A stretch of 64,000 nucleotides of DNA from Pseudomonas maumuensis (GCF_019139675.1 NZ_CP077077.1:5394001-5458000); one strand, 5' to 3'. Shown: positions 27,803 through 37,655, counted from the first letter of the stretch. A program made the numbers and translations. The notes: generated by a model from the letters alone, not told the origin.

Positions 27803-28522
27803 TCAGCTGGCCTTCACGACGACGGCGGTGATGTTGTCGGGGGCGCCACGGGTCAGCCCCAGGTGTACGAGGCTGCGCACCACCTCATAAGGGTCGGCGT
27901 GGCCGAGCACCTCGGCGATCTCGTGGTCCTCGGCGGTCTTGGTCAGGCCGTCGCTGCACAGCAGGTAGGTGTCGCCGGGCTGCACCTGCAAGGCGACGGC
28001 CTGCAGCTCGAGGTGGTCCTCGACGCCGATGGCGCGGGTGACGATGTTGCCGCGAGGATGCACACGGGCTTCGGCTTCGTTGAGCAGGCCGCTGTCCTGC
28101 AGCTCCTGGACGTAGCTGTGATCGTGGCTCAGGCGTTCGATACGGCCGTCGCGCAGGCGGTACAGGCGGCTGTCGCCGGCCCACAGGCCGATGGCCTGGT
28201 CGCCTCGGGCGGCCAGCACCACCACGGTGCTGCCCATCATCGCCACGCCGCGGCGCGCGGTTTCCTCGCGCACGATGCCGTTGACCCAGGCGAGGCCGTC
28301 GCGCACTTCGCCGGCAAAGTCGTCCAGGGAATCGAGCATCGGCAGGCTGCGCAGGCTATCGACCGCCAGGCTGCTGACATAATCGCCCGCCGCATGGCCG
28401 CCCATGCCGTCGGCCACCGCCCACAGGCCCGCCCAGGTCAACTCCAGGCAGGCGTCCTCGTTGATCTTGCGCACCATGCCGACATGGCTGTAGCTGGCCG
28501 CTGTGTACTGCATGCCGGTCAT
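27803..28522 (-). CDS. pppA: PppA PP2C-type phosphatase
   Basis: The antagonist of PpkA: it removes phosphate from the FHA protein and resets the T6SS. The protein is 239 residues. The metal-binding motifs of the PPM/PP2C family are present: RKINEDACLE, AVADGMGGHAAGD, GDSRLYRLRDG and LLCSDGLTKTAED. The start overlaps the tagF stop by four bases, and ppkA begins seven bases after its own stop. Identification is firm from motifs and neighbours. Confidence 0.96.
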   Translation of the reverse strand: MTGMQYTAASYSHVGMVRKINEDACLELTWAGLWAVADGMGGHAAGDYVSSLAVDSLRSLPMLDSLDDFAGEVRDGLAWVNGIVREETARRGVAMMGSTVVVLAARGDQAIGLWAGDSRLYRLRDGRIERLSHDHSYVQELQDSGLLNEAEARVHPRGNIVTRAIGVEDHLELQAVALQVQPGDTYLLCSDGLTKTAEDHEIAEVLGHADPYEVVRSLVHLGLTRGAPDNITAVVVKAS

Positions 28523-29175
28523 CCGATCCGCGCCTCGCTACCCAATAGAAAACCGGCGAAATCCTCGCTACGCGGCAAGCCCGCACAGCGCATCAGCCCC
28601 GGGGCGATCCGTTCGGAACCCCTGCCCCACCAAAGGCTCATGCCTTCGCAGGCGCATTCGGCCAAGGCCAGTGCGCGCCCCTGCGGCGTGGTTGCATCCA
28701 ACCGCTGCAGCCCGCCCACCGTCGCACGCGGCTCCTGCACAAGCGGCCTCGCGCCGCGAAAAGGCTGCAAGGCAGCCTCGAAATCCTCGAAGGCAGCACC
28801 CGGCTCAAGCGTCGCCAGCAAGGTCTCCTCGACCGCCTCGAACCATTCCTCGGCCCCGGCCACCACAGGTGCCAGCGGCTCCCCCGGTTCCAGCACCTGG
28901 GCCACGGTCAGCGGGAAGTACCGTCCCACCCGGTCGATGCTCGGCATCAGCACCCCGACCACCGCCTCGGGCCCACAAAGCCCCGGCGCCAGGGCGAAAC
29001 GCCACAAAGGGCTGACCAGATAGGCCTCGAGCCAGCGCTCGCCCAGGGCCTGCTGGCTCGCCTGGATGCCCGCCGCCAGCCACTGGTCCCAGGGCTGGAT
29101 GAAACCGTGCGGCAAACCGCGGCTGACGAAGTCGCCGCGACTGGCCAGCTTTCCGTAGAAACCCACGTCGTTCAC
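28519..29175 (-). CDS. tagF: TagF, post-translational T6SS repressor
   Basis: A 218-residue TagF-domain protein. In P. aeruginosa, TagF holds the system off independently of the phosphorylation pathway by binding Fha. The start is the GTG at 29175, which overlaps the tssM stop in GTGA. The protein then begins VNDVGFYGKLASRGDFVSRG, exactly the TagF opening motif. WLEAYLVSPLWRFALAPG and the C-terminal SLWWGRGS are also typical. An ATG-started longer frame that runs back into tssM was rejected. The tagF here is a separate gene, not fused to pppA as in some species. Confidence 0.93.
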   Translation of the reverse strand: MNDVGFYGKLASRGDFVSRGLPHGFIQPWDQWLAAGIQASQQALGERWLEAYLVSPLWRFALAPGLCGPEAVVGVLMPSIDRVGRYFPLTVAQVLEPGEPLAPVVAGAEEWFEAVEETLLATLEPGAAFEDFEAALQPFRGARPLVQEPRATVGGLQRLDATTPQGRALALAECACEGMSLWWGRGSERIAPGLMRCAGLPRSEDFAGFLLGSEARIG

Positions 29176-32100
29176 AGATGCTCCGGCAGGCTGAAACCGC
29201 TGAGCACTCGGCTGCGGAACGGGTTGAAGGCGCTGCTGGCACGCAGCTCGTAGGACACGCTGGCGCCGTCGACGCGCAGGCGCAGGTTGAAGCGTTCCGG
29301 CGAGCCACCTGCCACCAGGTCGGACTGGTCGAGCAGGCGGAACCAGGCCCACGGCCCTTCCACGGTCAGCCCCGAACGACCGCTGGCCGAGGGCGGCGAG
29401 ATCGACAGGCGAACCACGCCGATGCTGTTGGGGTTCGGCCACTGCAACGCCACCGGCCGGCTCGGGCCGTGGTCGTAGCTCACCTGCTGGCCGTCGAGGT
29501 CGAGCAGGAACTGGGTGATGGTCGCGTCCATCGCCACCGGCTTGAGCTCGAAGCGCACCCCCGGCTGCACGCCGTTGCTGTTGCGGAAGAACGCGTCGCG
29601 GATGCTCGCCGCGCGCTGGAAGGTGTACAGCACGTTGCTGTTGATCCCCAGTTTCTGCGCCGCGCCCGGCTGCCAGCTCCAGGGCGTGCTGGACGTATTG
29701 ACGTAGGGTTGCAGGTACTTGCGGAAGTAGTTGTCCATCACCCCGCCGACGCCGAAGAACTGGCCGAAGTCCTCCAGGGTCGCATCCCGCGAACTGCCGG
29801 CCACCAACGGATAGCGGCCGCTGAGGGACTGGCGGTAGATGTTGACCACTTCGCTGGTCCAGGCGGCGTTGAGCTGGTTGCGCACCCCGCCCATGACCAG
29901 GTTGTGGGTCGAGCCGAGTACCGAGCTCACCAGGTTCTGCACCACCTTCGGCTGCCTCGCGGCCCCCAGGGCAACACGCTGCGCGGCGGCCTGGGCCTGG
30001 TTCTTGGCCTCGCCCAGCAGCGCCTCGCCACTGGCACCGACCATGGCGCTGACCTGCACGTACAGGGCGTTGAGGTCGGTGAGCAGGCCGTCGATGGCCG
30101 CGGGCTGGCCTTCGCCGGTTTCCACCAGGCTGGCCAATTCAGCGAAGTGCGCGGTCACCGGGTCCACCTCGCGGGCAGCCGGATTGTCACTGGGCAGCGG
30201 CGCATCACCGAGCAGGCCGCCCAGGCGTTGGCGCAACTGATCGACGCCGGCCTGTTCGGCCTTGGCCTGGACCTTGTCGAGGGTGCTCGGCTGCGCCAGG
30301 TTGGTCTCCTTGGCAACCGCCTGCAGCAGCTTCTTCATCGGCGAGGTCGGCCCGGACAACACCCGCAGCACATCGGCAGCCTGTCCAACGCTGGTGATCG
30401 GCACGAAGTCCAGGTCGGCCAACAGGGCATCCCAATGGCGGATGTAGTCCTGGTAGTACAGCTGCAGCACATCGTCGGCCAGGCGCTTGGCATCGGCCGA
30501 CTCGCTGGCCTCGCGGCCCAGCACCCAGCGCTCCTCGGCCAGGGTTTCGCTGTGGGCCAGGCTGGCGGCGAGGAAGGCCTTGCGGTAGCCCTCGACGGTG
30601 AAGATGCCCGGCAGCGGCTCGCTCAACGGCTTGCCGTTCTTGAAGCGGAACACCAGCGCGGCGTCACGCCCGGCGGCATCGCTGACCCGGAAGTCGCCGA
30701 CCCCGGCGGGCAGCTTCTGGCGCTTGACCCGGTCGTAGACCCGTTGCGCCAGCGGCAGTTGCTGCAGCTGGCGACGGGTGTCGTCGATCAGCCGCTGGTC
30801 CAGGCGGGCGTTCGGCGGGCGCTTGTCGAACAGCGCCGCCAGGTGCTGCTCCAGGGCCTGGCGCAGGTCCGGGGCCAGGTCGCGCGGCAGGCTGCGTTCC
30901 CAGTCGAGGGTGACCCAGGCCTTGATGAACTCGGCGTCGTAGTGTTCGCCGTCGGCCAGCATCAAGTAGGCCTTGAGCCCCTCGTAGAGGTAGTCGGACG
31001 GACCACCGGCGTACAGCTGCTCCTCGATGCGGGTGACCAGGCGCGGGGCGAAGATGGCGATCAGCAGCTTGCGATAGACGCTGTCCGACTCGCCTTCGAG
31101 CATGTCGCCCTGGTACAGCCCCAGGCCCTCGGCCCAGCCGGGCGGATCCTCGGCCAGGCGGCGCACGCCATTGAGCAGCGGCAGCACCTCGACCACGTTG
31201 CGCTGCGCCGGGCTCAGTTCCTGCACGCTCTTGCCCAGCGGCTTGAGGCGGCTGTCGACCTCGGCGATGTATTGCTGGTTGGCGCGGTAGCTCAGGGTCC
31301 ACAGGGTACCGACCACCAGCACCAGGGCCACGCTCAGGGCCAGGGCGCCACGGGCGATCCACTTGCGCCGCTGCTCGACCTTCGGGTTGCTGCCGACCAG
31401 GCCGCGCTCGGCAAAGGCCACAGCGCTGAACAGCTTCTCGATGAAGTAGCTGCGCCCGGTGCCGTTCTGCCGCGCCAGGTGTGTACGGTCCAGGCCCATG
31501 CTCTGGGCCATGCTGCCGATCAGGCGGTCGATGGGGCTGCCTTCCTGGGTACCGCTGGTGAAGTACACGCCGCGCAGCAATGCACGCTCTTCGAAGGCGT
31601 TGGGCTTGAAGATACCGTCGAGGAAGGTTTTCAGGTTGCCGCGCAAGGCGGCGAACTGCTGGACGAAACCGTAGACCAGGTCGCGCCGCGCCGGATCGCG
31701 CTCCTGCTGCAGGCGCTCGACCAGGCGTTGGTTCAGGCGCTGCTCCAGCAAGGCGAATTCACTGGCGAACTGCGCCAGAGGCCCGTCGCCCTGCTGGCCG
31801 TCGTCGAGCGGGAAAGTCATGCCCCACACCTGGGCGCGCTCTTCCTTGCTCAGGGTGTCGAAGAACTCCATGAACCCCGGCACCAGGTCGAGCTTGGTCA
31901 GCATCAGGTAGATCGGGAAGCGCACGCCCAGCTGGCTGTACAGCTCCTGGATGCGGGTACGGATCGCCGCCGCATGGGCGGCGCGCTCGGCGTCGCTGCC
32001 CAGCAGCAGGTCGGACAGGCTGATGGCGATGAACGCACCGTCGATGGGGCGGCGTGAGCGTTGGCTCTTGAGCAGGTCGAGGAAGCCCAGCCAGGCCGCC

Positions 32101-32678
32101 TTGTCCACCTGGACATGGCTGTCCTGGGTGGTGTAGCGGCCAGCGGTGTCCAGCAGCACGGCCTGGTCGGTGAACCACCAGTCGCAGTTGCGCGTACCGC
32201 CAACGCCACGGATGGCGCCCTCGCCCAGTTGCGCCGCCAGCGGGAAGTGCAGGCCGGAGTTGACCAGCGCGGTGGTCTTGCCCGAGCCGGGCGGGCCGAT
32301 GATCACGTACCACGGCAGTTCATACAGGTTGCGTCGCTCATCGCCGCCCAGGCGTGCTTTCTTCAGCAGCACCAGGGCTTCGTCCATGCGCTGGCGCAGG
32401 GTCGCCAGCTCTTCGGCGGTGGCCACGCTGGCGGGATCCGGCGCGGTCTCTGCGGCCAGGCTCTGCATGACCTTGGCCGCCTGACGGCGGGCCTGGACGA
32501 TGCGCCACACGCGGTAGGCGATCCACACCGTGAACAACAGGCCGATCAATACCAGGCGCGGGGCTGCCGGCACCAGCATGTCCAGCAGCGGGCCAAGGAA
32601 CCAGATGATCAGGCTCAGGGCCAGCAGGCCCAGCAGCGGAATCACCCAGCGAATGACAAAACTGAAAAACGCCTTCAC
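29172..32678 (-). CDS. tssM: TssM (IcmF) inner-membrane complex protein
   Basis: The main membrane-complex component, 1168 residues. Two membrane helices lie at the N-terminus (about 5-60), with a third at about 440-465 (ARGALALSVALVLVVGTLW). Between them is the cytosolic NTPase-like domain with Walker A GPPGSGKTTALVNSGL (about 131-146). The long periplasmic part ends in the TssJ-binding beta domain. Translation starts at GTG 32678 within GTGA shared with the tssL stop codon. The Walker lysine and threonine are intact, unlike some TssM homologues with degraded sites. Confidence 0.96.
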   Translation of the reverse strand: MKAFFSFVIRWVIPLLGLLALSLIIWFLGPLLDMLVPAAPRLVLIGLLFTVWIAYRVWRIVQARRQAAKVMQSLAAETAPDPASVATAEELATLRQRMDEALVLLKKARLGGDERRNLYELPWYVIIGPPGSGKTTALVNSGLHFPLAAQLGEGAIRGVGGTRNCDWWFTDQAVLLDTAGRYTTQDSHVQVDKAAWLGFLDLLKSQRSRRPIDGAFIAISLSDLLLGSDAERAAHAAAIRTRIQELYSQLGVRFPIYLMLTKLDLVPGFMEFFDTLSKEERAQVWGMTFPLDDGQQGDGPLAQFASEFALLEQRLNQRLVERLQQERDPARRDLVYGFVQQFAALRGNLKTFLDGIFKPNAFEERALLRGVYFTSGTQEGSPIDRLIGSMAQSMGLDRTHLARQNGTGRSYFIEKLFSAVAFAERGLVGSNPKVEQRRKWIARGALALSVALVLVVGTLWTLSYRANQQYIAEVDSRLKPLGKSVQELSPAQRNVVEVLPLLNGVRRLAEDPPGWAEGLGLYQGDMLEGESDSVYRKLLIAIFAPRLVTRIEEQLYAGGPSDYLYEGLKAYLMLADGEHYDAEFIKAWVTLDWERSLPRDLAPDLRQALEQHLAALFDKRPPNARLDQRLIDDTRRQLQQLPLAQRVYDRVKRQKLPAGVGDFRVSDAAGRDAALVFRFKNGKPLSEPLPGIFTVEGYRKAFLAASLAHSETLAEERWVLGREASESADAKRLADDVLQLYYQDYIRHWDALLADLDFVPITSVGQAADVLRVLSGPTSPMKKLLQAVAKETNLAQPSTLDKVQAKAEQAGVDQLRQRLGGLLGDAPLPSDNPAAREVDPVTAHFAELASLVETGEGQPAAIDGLLTDLNALYVQVSAMVGASGEALLGEAKNQAQAAAQRVALGAARQPKVVQNLVSSVLGSTHNLVMGGVRNQLNAAWTSEVVNIYRQSLSGRYPLVAGSSRDATLEDFGQFFGVGGVMDNYFRKYLQPYVNTSSTPWSWQPGAAQKLGINSNVLYTFQRAASIRDAFFRNSNGVQPGVRFELKPVAMDATITQFLLDLDGQQVSYDHGPSRPVALQWPNPNSIGVVRLSISPPSASGRSGLTVEGPWAWFRLLDQSDLVAGGSPERFNLRLRVDGASVSYELRASSAFNPFRSRVLSGFSLPEHL

Positions 32679-33991
32679 TCGACGCCCTCCGCCAGAACGG
32701 TGATTTCAACCCGGCGATTCTTCGCCCGGCCTTGCGCGCTGTCGTTCGACGCCAGCGGTTCGGTGTCGCTCAGGCCCTGCGCGGTGAAGCGCTCGGGCTG
32801 GCCGGTGCGGGCGGCGAGGAGGTTCTTCACCTCTTCGGCGCGGGCCTGGGACAACGCCCAGTTGGACGGAAAGCGCAGCGTGGCGATGCGCTGGTTGTCG
32901 CTGTGGCCAGTGACTTTCACGTTGCCTTTCACCTTCGCCACGGCTTCGGCGATGCGCAGCATCAACGGCTCGAAGTCGCCCTTGATGCTGGCGCTGGCCG
33001 AGGCGAACAGTTCGTCGCCACGGATGGTCACCACCGAACGGTCCACCGCGTCCTGCACGGCGACCCGACCGGCCTTGATGTCTTCGGCGAGGAAACCGGC
33101 CAGGCGTGGACGCTCCACGGGCTTGGGCTGCACCACCGGACGGTCCATGGCCTGCACCGGGATCTCGCCCAGGGCATGAATGCCGCGGAACACCGGCTCC
33201 GCGTCGGCCGCCAGCTTCAGGCGCAGGCCGAACAGCACCAGCAGCAGCAACGCCAGGGCCACCGCCAGGCCGACCCAGGGCGGCACGAACTGCGCCAGGC
33301 GATCGCGGGCCACGGTGACACCGCGCCAGTGCGGCGACAGCTCGCGCTCGAACTCGCCACGGGCGCTGCGGATGGTCGCGGCGGTGCGCTCGCGCAGGGC
33401 CTCGAGCTGGGCGCGGCCACCGTTCATGACCCGGTAGCGGCCTTCGAAGCCAAGGCTGGTACACAGGTACAGCAACTCCAGCAGGTGCAGGCGTTCGCGC
33501 GGGCTCTGCAGGCAATGCTCCATCAGCTGGAACACCTTCTCGCCGCCCCAGGCCTCGTTATGCACGGTGATCAGCAGGCTCTGCTTGCCCCAGTCGCTGG
33601 CGCTGCCCCAGGGTGTGCTGAGCACCGCCTCGTCGAGCGCGGTACACAAGGCATAGCGCGCCAGCAGCACCTCGTTGCGCGGTACGCCGGCGGCCTCGGC
33701 GCGCTCTTCGAACTGGCGCAGATAGGCCAGCAGTTGCGCACGCAGGCTGGCCGGGGCCGGATGGGCGATGGTGTTGCGCAGGCGCGTGAGCAGCGCCAGC
33801 AATGGACCGGCCGCCTGCTCCAGCGGGTTCAGGCCCGCCGCCTGACCCGGCGCCAGTGGTTCGGCCGGCACGTTCAATGGTGGTGGTGGCGCAGCTTGCG
33901 CAGGCCCCGGCGCTGCCGGTTGCGGGCCTCGGCCACCGGGGCGCGGCATGAACTGGGTGCGGTCGTTGGCGAGCGGATCGTCCGATTGCAT
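32675..33991 (-). CDS. tssL: TssL with C-terminal OmpA-like peptidoglycan-binding domain
   Basis: A 438-residue evolved TssL. A proline-rich cytosolic leader (about 1-60) precedes the DotU domain (NPLEQAAGPLLALLTRLRN to about 245) and one membrane helix at about 250-270 (VGLAVALALLLLVLFGLRL). The C-terminal OmpA/Pal-type domain includes VKVTGHSDNQRIATLRFPSN and LSQARAEEVKNLL, with the final RAKNRRVEITV. The peptidoglycan anchor within the protein means no separate TagL is needed. It overlaps tssM by four bases and ends six bases from tssK. Confidence 0.95.
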   Translation of the reverse strand: MQSDDPLANDRTQFMPRPGGRGPQPAAPGPAQAAPPPPLNVPAEPLAPGQAAGLNPLEQAAGPLLALLTRLRNTIAHPAPASLRAQLLAYLRQFEERAEAAGVPRNEVLLARYALCTALDEAVLSTPWGSASDWGKQSLLITVHNEAWGGEKVFQLMEHCLQSPRERLHLLELLYLCTSLGFEGRYRVMNGGRAQLEALRERTAATIRSARGEFERELSPHWRGVTVARDRLAQFVPPWVGLAVALALLLLVLFGLRLKLAADAEPVFRGIHALGEIPVQAMDRPVVQPKPVERPRLAGFLAEDIKAGRVAVQDAVDRSVVTIRGDELFASASASIKGDFEPLMLRIAEAVAKVKGNVKVTGHSDNQRIATLRFPSNWALSQARAEEVKNLLAARTGQPERFTAQGLSDTEPLASNDSAQGRAKNRRVEITVLAEGVE

Positions 33992-33997
33992 CGCGGC

Positions 33998-35332
33998 TTA
34001 TCCTCGAATGGCCCAGAAGGCCAGGTTCAGGCCGGGGAACTCGCCGGCGACGTAGAAGGCAAAACCACCGGAATGCTGCAGCTGCTTCCAGTGTTCGCTG
34101 CCGCGGTCGAGTTCGAAGTAGGTGGAACCGGCGTGGAACGGAATCTGCCGTGGCGCCACCGGCAGCGGCAGCAGGCCGATGCCCGGCAGTTGCAGGTTGA
34201 CCAGGTCGCGGATGTGCTCCACCGCGCCGATCTTGCTCTGCTGGCCAAAGCGGCTGCGCAAGGTCTCGCTGGGCACGTCGGCGCGCACCACCAGCACGAA
34301 GCTGGCGCTGTCGAGCAGGCTGCGGTCGGCGAGCATGCCGACGTGGATGCCGTAGGCCTTCTCGACCAGGGGGATGGCCACGGCCTTGCTGTCGATCAGC
34401 ATCGACAGCGCCTCGCGCAGCGCGGCCATTAGCGGGGCGAAGGTCGCCGCCAGGTCGTCGTGCTGGTACACCGGATAGCTTTGCGGCCGGCGACCATCGC
34501 GGGTGAAGGTGGCGAACTCGCCGGCCAGGGCCACCAGCTCGCTGTACAGCCGCTCGGGGTGCAGCGGCGTCAGCTGGTTGAGGTGCTCGACCAGCGGCTG
34601 GGCGCGGTTGACCAGTTGCAGCAGCATGAAGTCGGCGATCTCCGAGGCGCCGCCATTGGCCGAAGCGACCACGCGCCCAGCCAGGGCTTCGCCACGCTGG
34701 TGCAGCAGACCCAGCAGCTCGCCACGAAAGCCTGAGAGCTGGGTGCTGGCGGCCACGTCGAGCAGCGGCGGGATGTAGCTGTCATCCAGTACGAGGGCGC
34801 GGTCGGCACGCTTCTCGCGGATACGCACCACGCCCAGCGCGGCATAGTCGCTCAGGCCATCCTCGGCGCGCAGCAGGCGCAGGGCACGGCTGCCCAGGGC
34901 AAGCGGCGCGCGGTTTTCGAACGGGGCATTGTCGTCGCGCACTTCGCTGACGCGGCTGACGTAGCGCGCACCGTCAGGCACCTCGCCGTCATCGACGGTA
35001 TCGCGGGCGCCGGCACGCTTGAGCGGCAGGCCGAGGTAGATCACACCGTTGCGCAGGTCGTCGGGAATCTCCAGCGGCGCGGGCGGCAGGTCGTCACGGG
35101 GAATATCGAACGGCGTGCCATCCGGCAGCAGGCCACGGGCGCTGAGGATCGCCAGCTTGCCCTGGGCCAGCAGGCCCTGATCGATCAGCAGTTCGGAAAA
35201 GCCCCAGGCGGCGGCACTGAGCGGCCGGCTGCGGGCATCGACGAAGTTTTCCAGGTAGCGGTCGTGTTGCTGGAAGTGCTGGGTGGTGATGAACATCCCT
35301 TCCGACCAGACCACGCGATTGTTCCAGGACAT
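33998..35332 (-). CDS. tssK: TssK baseplate protein
   Basis: The 444-residue adaptor that links the baseplate to the TssJLM membrane complex. It starts with the strongly conserved NRVVWSEGMFITTQHFQQHD. FDIPRDDLPPAPLEIP, and PLPVAPRQIPFHAGSTYFEL near the C-terminus, are also family hallmarks. The gene is flanked by tssL and tssJ in the H1-type order. Nothing unusual is seen. Confidence 0.96.
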   Translation of the reverse strand: MSWNNRVVWSEGMFITTQHFQQHDRYLENFVDARSRPLSAAAWGFSELLIDQGLLAQGKLAILSARGLLPDGTPFDIPRDDLPPAPLEIPDDLRNGVIYLGLPLKRAGARDTVDDGEVPDGARYVSRVSEVRDDNAPFENRAPLALGSRALRLLRAEDGLSDYAALGVVRIREKRADRALVLDDSYIPPLLDVAASTQLSGFRGELLGLLHQRGEALAGRVVASANGGASEIADFMLLQLVNRAQPLVEHLNQLTPLHPERLYSELVALAGEFATFTRDGRRPQSYPVYQHDDLAATFAPLMAALREALSMLIDSKAVAIPLVEKAYGIHVGMLADRSLLDSASFVLVVRADVPSETLRSRFGQQSKIGAVEHIRDLVNLQLPGIGLLPLPVAPRQIPFHAGSTYFELDRGSEHWKQLQHSGGFAFYVAGEFPGLNLAFWAIRG

Positions 35333-35347
35333 GCTTTCTCCGATTGC

Positions 35348-35842
35348 CTAGCGGGCAGGCTCAGGTTGTGGGGTGGCCACGGCGCTGCGCACGGCGCGCA
35401 CATCGAGGCTGATCTGGTAGTCACGGGGCGGTACCGGCAGCACGCTGCGCCACTGGGCGCGGTCGACCTCGCGGTAGCCGACCACCAGGCCGACCTGACG
35501 CGTGGCCGGGTCGAGCGGGCGCTCCAGGCGCAGCTGCTCGCCGGGCTGGAGCAGGACTTCATCCTGATCGATCAGGTCGGCGGCCAGGGTGGCCTGGGCA
35601 CGCTCGGCCAGGGCGAAGTAGTCGGCGCGGGCAAAGGCGGCGCTGTTCTTCAACTCGTAGATGCGCACCCGCACCGGCGCGGGCATGCCGCTGGCACCGG
35701 GGTTGAGCCCGGCGGCGGCGCTGAAGTACAGGGTGACGCCCGTGGCAGGCGCCGCCTCGGGGGCAGGCTCGCTCGGCGTGTCCTTGCTGCAGGCACTGAG
35801 CAGCACCATGGCCAGGGCTGCGATCAGTCTTGTTGCACTCAT
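35348..35842 (-). CDS. tssJ: TssJ outer-membrane lipoprotein
   Basis: A 164-residue lipoprotein that anchors TssM to the outer membrane. The lipobox LLSAC is followed by Ser-Lys. A beta-sandwich-type domain then starts TLYFSAAAGLNPGASGMPAP and includes PVRVRIYELKNSAAFARADYF, which is characteristic of TssJ. I favour the second ATG at 35842 because GAGGACGAG stands just upstream. The first ATG at 35854 would add four residues and has a more distant ribosome site. Confidence 0.93.
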   Translation of the reverse strand: MSATRLIAALAMVLLSACSKDTPSEPAPEAAPATGVTLYFSAAAGLNPGASGMPAPVRVRIYELKNSAAFARADYFALAERAQATLAADLIDQDEVLLQPGEQLRLERPLDPATRQVGLVVGYREVDRAQWRSVLPVPPRDYQISLDVRAVRSAVATPQPEPAR

Positions 35843-35891
35843 CCTCGTCCTCATGACGTCTTGTGTTCTTCCTGTGTCCCGGGCGTTGGCC

Positions 35892-37259
35892 TCAGGAACG
35901 TTGCATGCGTTGGCTGTGGGCCTCGTAGGCGCGGCTGAACTCGCGGCCGAACAGGTCCTGGAAGTCGTCTTCGGCTTCCCGGGAAATCTGCTTGTAGAGC
36001 TCGGTGAACTGCTGCCAGCAATGGGCCTGGCGCGAACCGCCGAACAGCTTGGCCAGCCCGGCGGCGGGGGCCAGGCGCTCCTCCAGGCGGGCGGGTTCGA
36101 AGCGTTTGAGCAGGTGCTTGAGCGCCGCCTCGATGCCGGCCATCACCGCGAGCTGGTGGGCGCGTAGGTCATCGAAGCTGTCGCGCACTGCCTGGTCGGG
36201 GGCCATGAACGCCTGGTTGCCCTCGCGCAGTAACAACAGCAGTGCTTCGTCGGCATTGGGAGCGAATTTCAGCGGGTTGTTGCGCACCGGGGCGATGCTG
36301 GTCTGCTGCATGCGGAACTCGCCTTTCAGGCTGCTGCGCGCGCGCAACACATCGATCAGGCCCTCGACCATGAGCCGGTAGCTGCGGCCAATGGCCTCCA
36401 TCTGCGCGGCGGCATCGACGGCGTCGATGCGCAGGTGCTCGATGCCTGCGCCACGCAGGAAAGCCTGGAGCAGCACATCGCTGCCCGCAGGCGGTGCCAC
36501 CGTCACGGCGGGCTGCGGTCGGACAACAGGCTCACTCGGAGTCAGTGGCTCCGCCAGCGGCGGTGGCGGTGCTGGCGCCAGTGCAGGGGCGGGCTGAAGA
36601 ACAGGTGCCGGGGTTTCGTCGAACAGGTTCCAATCATCGGGGATCACGCCCGGCGCGCCGGGGGTGACGACCGGTACAGGCGCGGGCGGCGGCACCACCG
36701 GCGTGGGTGGCCGAAAGTCATGCTGCTGCGCGGGGACATGATCCGGCTGGCTGACCGGCGGCACGCTTGAAGGGCCGAGAAAATCGAACAGATCCGGCAG
36801 GGTGTCGTGGCTCGACGCCCCCTGCAGGAAGGCCGCAGGCGCACCGGCAATGGGTGCGCTCGGGGTGGCCACCTGGTTGGCCATCAGGGCCTCGAAACTA
36901 TGCACCTCCGACTGCCCGGCAAACGGGATCGACAAGCCGGAATCAATACGTGCCTGGATCTCGTAATCGCCAATTCGAATAACTTCGCCATCCATCAACG
37001 GCTCACTGTTACCGCGACGCAGGCGAATACCGGCATGCACCAACTCCACGCCATTGGTGCTGTTATCGGTCAAGTAATAACGGCCATCCTTGAACTGGAT
37101 CACACAATGTTTCGAAGAAACAAGGCGTTCCGGATCTGGAAGTACCCAATCATTATCCGCGGCCCGACCGACGCTGATGGCACCGTTTTCCAGCAACTTC
37201 TCCGGACATTGACCCGGGGTGATCTTGTGATAACTGGTAATGGTCAGGCAAAGTGCCAT
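35892..37259 (-). CDS. fha: Fha/TagH forkhead-associated T6SS activator
   Basis: The phosphorylation target of PpkA and scaffold for assembly. The N-terminal FHA domain covers about residues 25-95: SVGRAADNDWVLPDP, VSSKHCVIQF and TDNSTNGVELV contain the phosphothreonine-binding Arg, Ser-x-x-His and Asn residues. A proline/alanine-rich linker (about 140-245) is followed by the C-terminal TagH domain (FLRGAGIEHL to the end). Three Met codons are possible at the start; the ATG at 37259 has AGGAGG at four bases' distance. It is the first gene of the leftward operon and faces tssA across the control region. Confidence 0.94.
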   Translation of the reverse strand: MALCLTITSYHKITPGQCPEKLLENGAISVGRAADNDWVLPDPERLVSSKHCVIQFKDGRYYLTDNSTNGVELVHAGIRLRRGNSEPLMDGEVIRIGDYEIQARIDSGLSIPFAGQSEVHSFEALMANQVATPSAPIAGAPAAFLQGASSHDTLPDLFDFLGPSSVPPVSQPDHVPAQQHDFRPPTPVVPPPAPVPVVTPGAPGVIPDDWNLFDETPAPVLQPAPALAPAPPPPLAEPLTPSEPVVRPQPAVTVAPPAGSDVLLQAFLRGAGIEHLRIDAVDAAAQMEAIGRSYRLMVEGLIDVLRARSSLKGEFRMQQTSIAPVRNNPLKFAPNADEALLLLLREGNQAFMAPDQAVRDSFDDLRAHQLAVMAGIEAALKHLLKRFEPARLEERLAPAAGLAKLFGGSRQAHCWQQFTELYKQISREAEDDFQDLFGREFSRAYEAHSQRMQRS

Positions 37260-37655
37260 CATGCCTCCTTGCATATATATGAAACACTCATCTATCCGTT
37301 TGAGTGGATAAACGAGCCCGACCTGGCATTTCGACCAAGCCCTTTAAAATCAAGGGCCAGACGCCAAAATACGCTTCCCGAAAGGTCGTATTAAACCCCA
37401 TCGGCAAGGCACTTTGATGGCACCTGACCAATGGACGCCAAGGGTTGCCAACTGGTTCACAGTCGCCTTGCGCGGCGCATAGCTTACCTTGACAGCAATT
37501 TGGAAATAAACCATAAATGCGCAACTTAAGAGTGCCAAAGTGATATCACCGTGATATCAACTTCGCATTCTTTGACAAGTTTGTGCGCCAATTCACATTT
37601 GTAACTTGGCGCATACGAAGCCCTCGCCAAGGGCCGATATGGAGATCGATTTCTG
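37260..37655. promoter_or_regulatory. Divergent T6SS control region with two inverted repeats
   Basis: This 396-bp AT-rich gap separates the two T6SS operons. TGATATCAC (37541-37549) and GTGATATCA (37551-37559) form a perfect 9-bp inverted repeat with one base between. TGCGCCAA (37584-37591) and TTGGCGCA (37606-37613) form a perfect 8-bp inverted repeat 14 bases apart. A consensus -35, TTGACA, sits at 37572-37577 pointing toward tssA. Its likely -10 (ACATTT, 37595-37600) falls inside the second repeat, which makes it a plausible operator. GGA motifs close to both start codons are discussed as possible RsmA sites. No gene is supported here. Confidence 0.6.

Noticed and set aside
37288..37538. 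Two short overlapping minus-strand frames (78 and 62 codons) in the T6SS control region
   Set aside because: No ribosome site, no recognisable sequence, and they overlap each other within an AT-rich promoter region.
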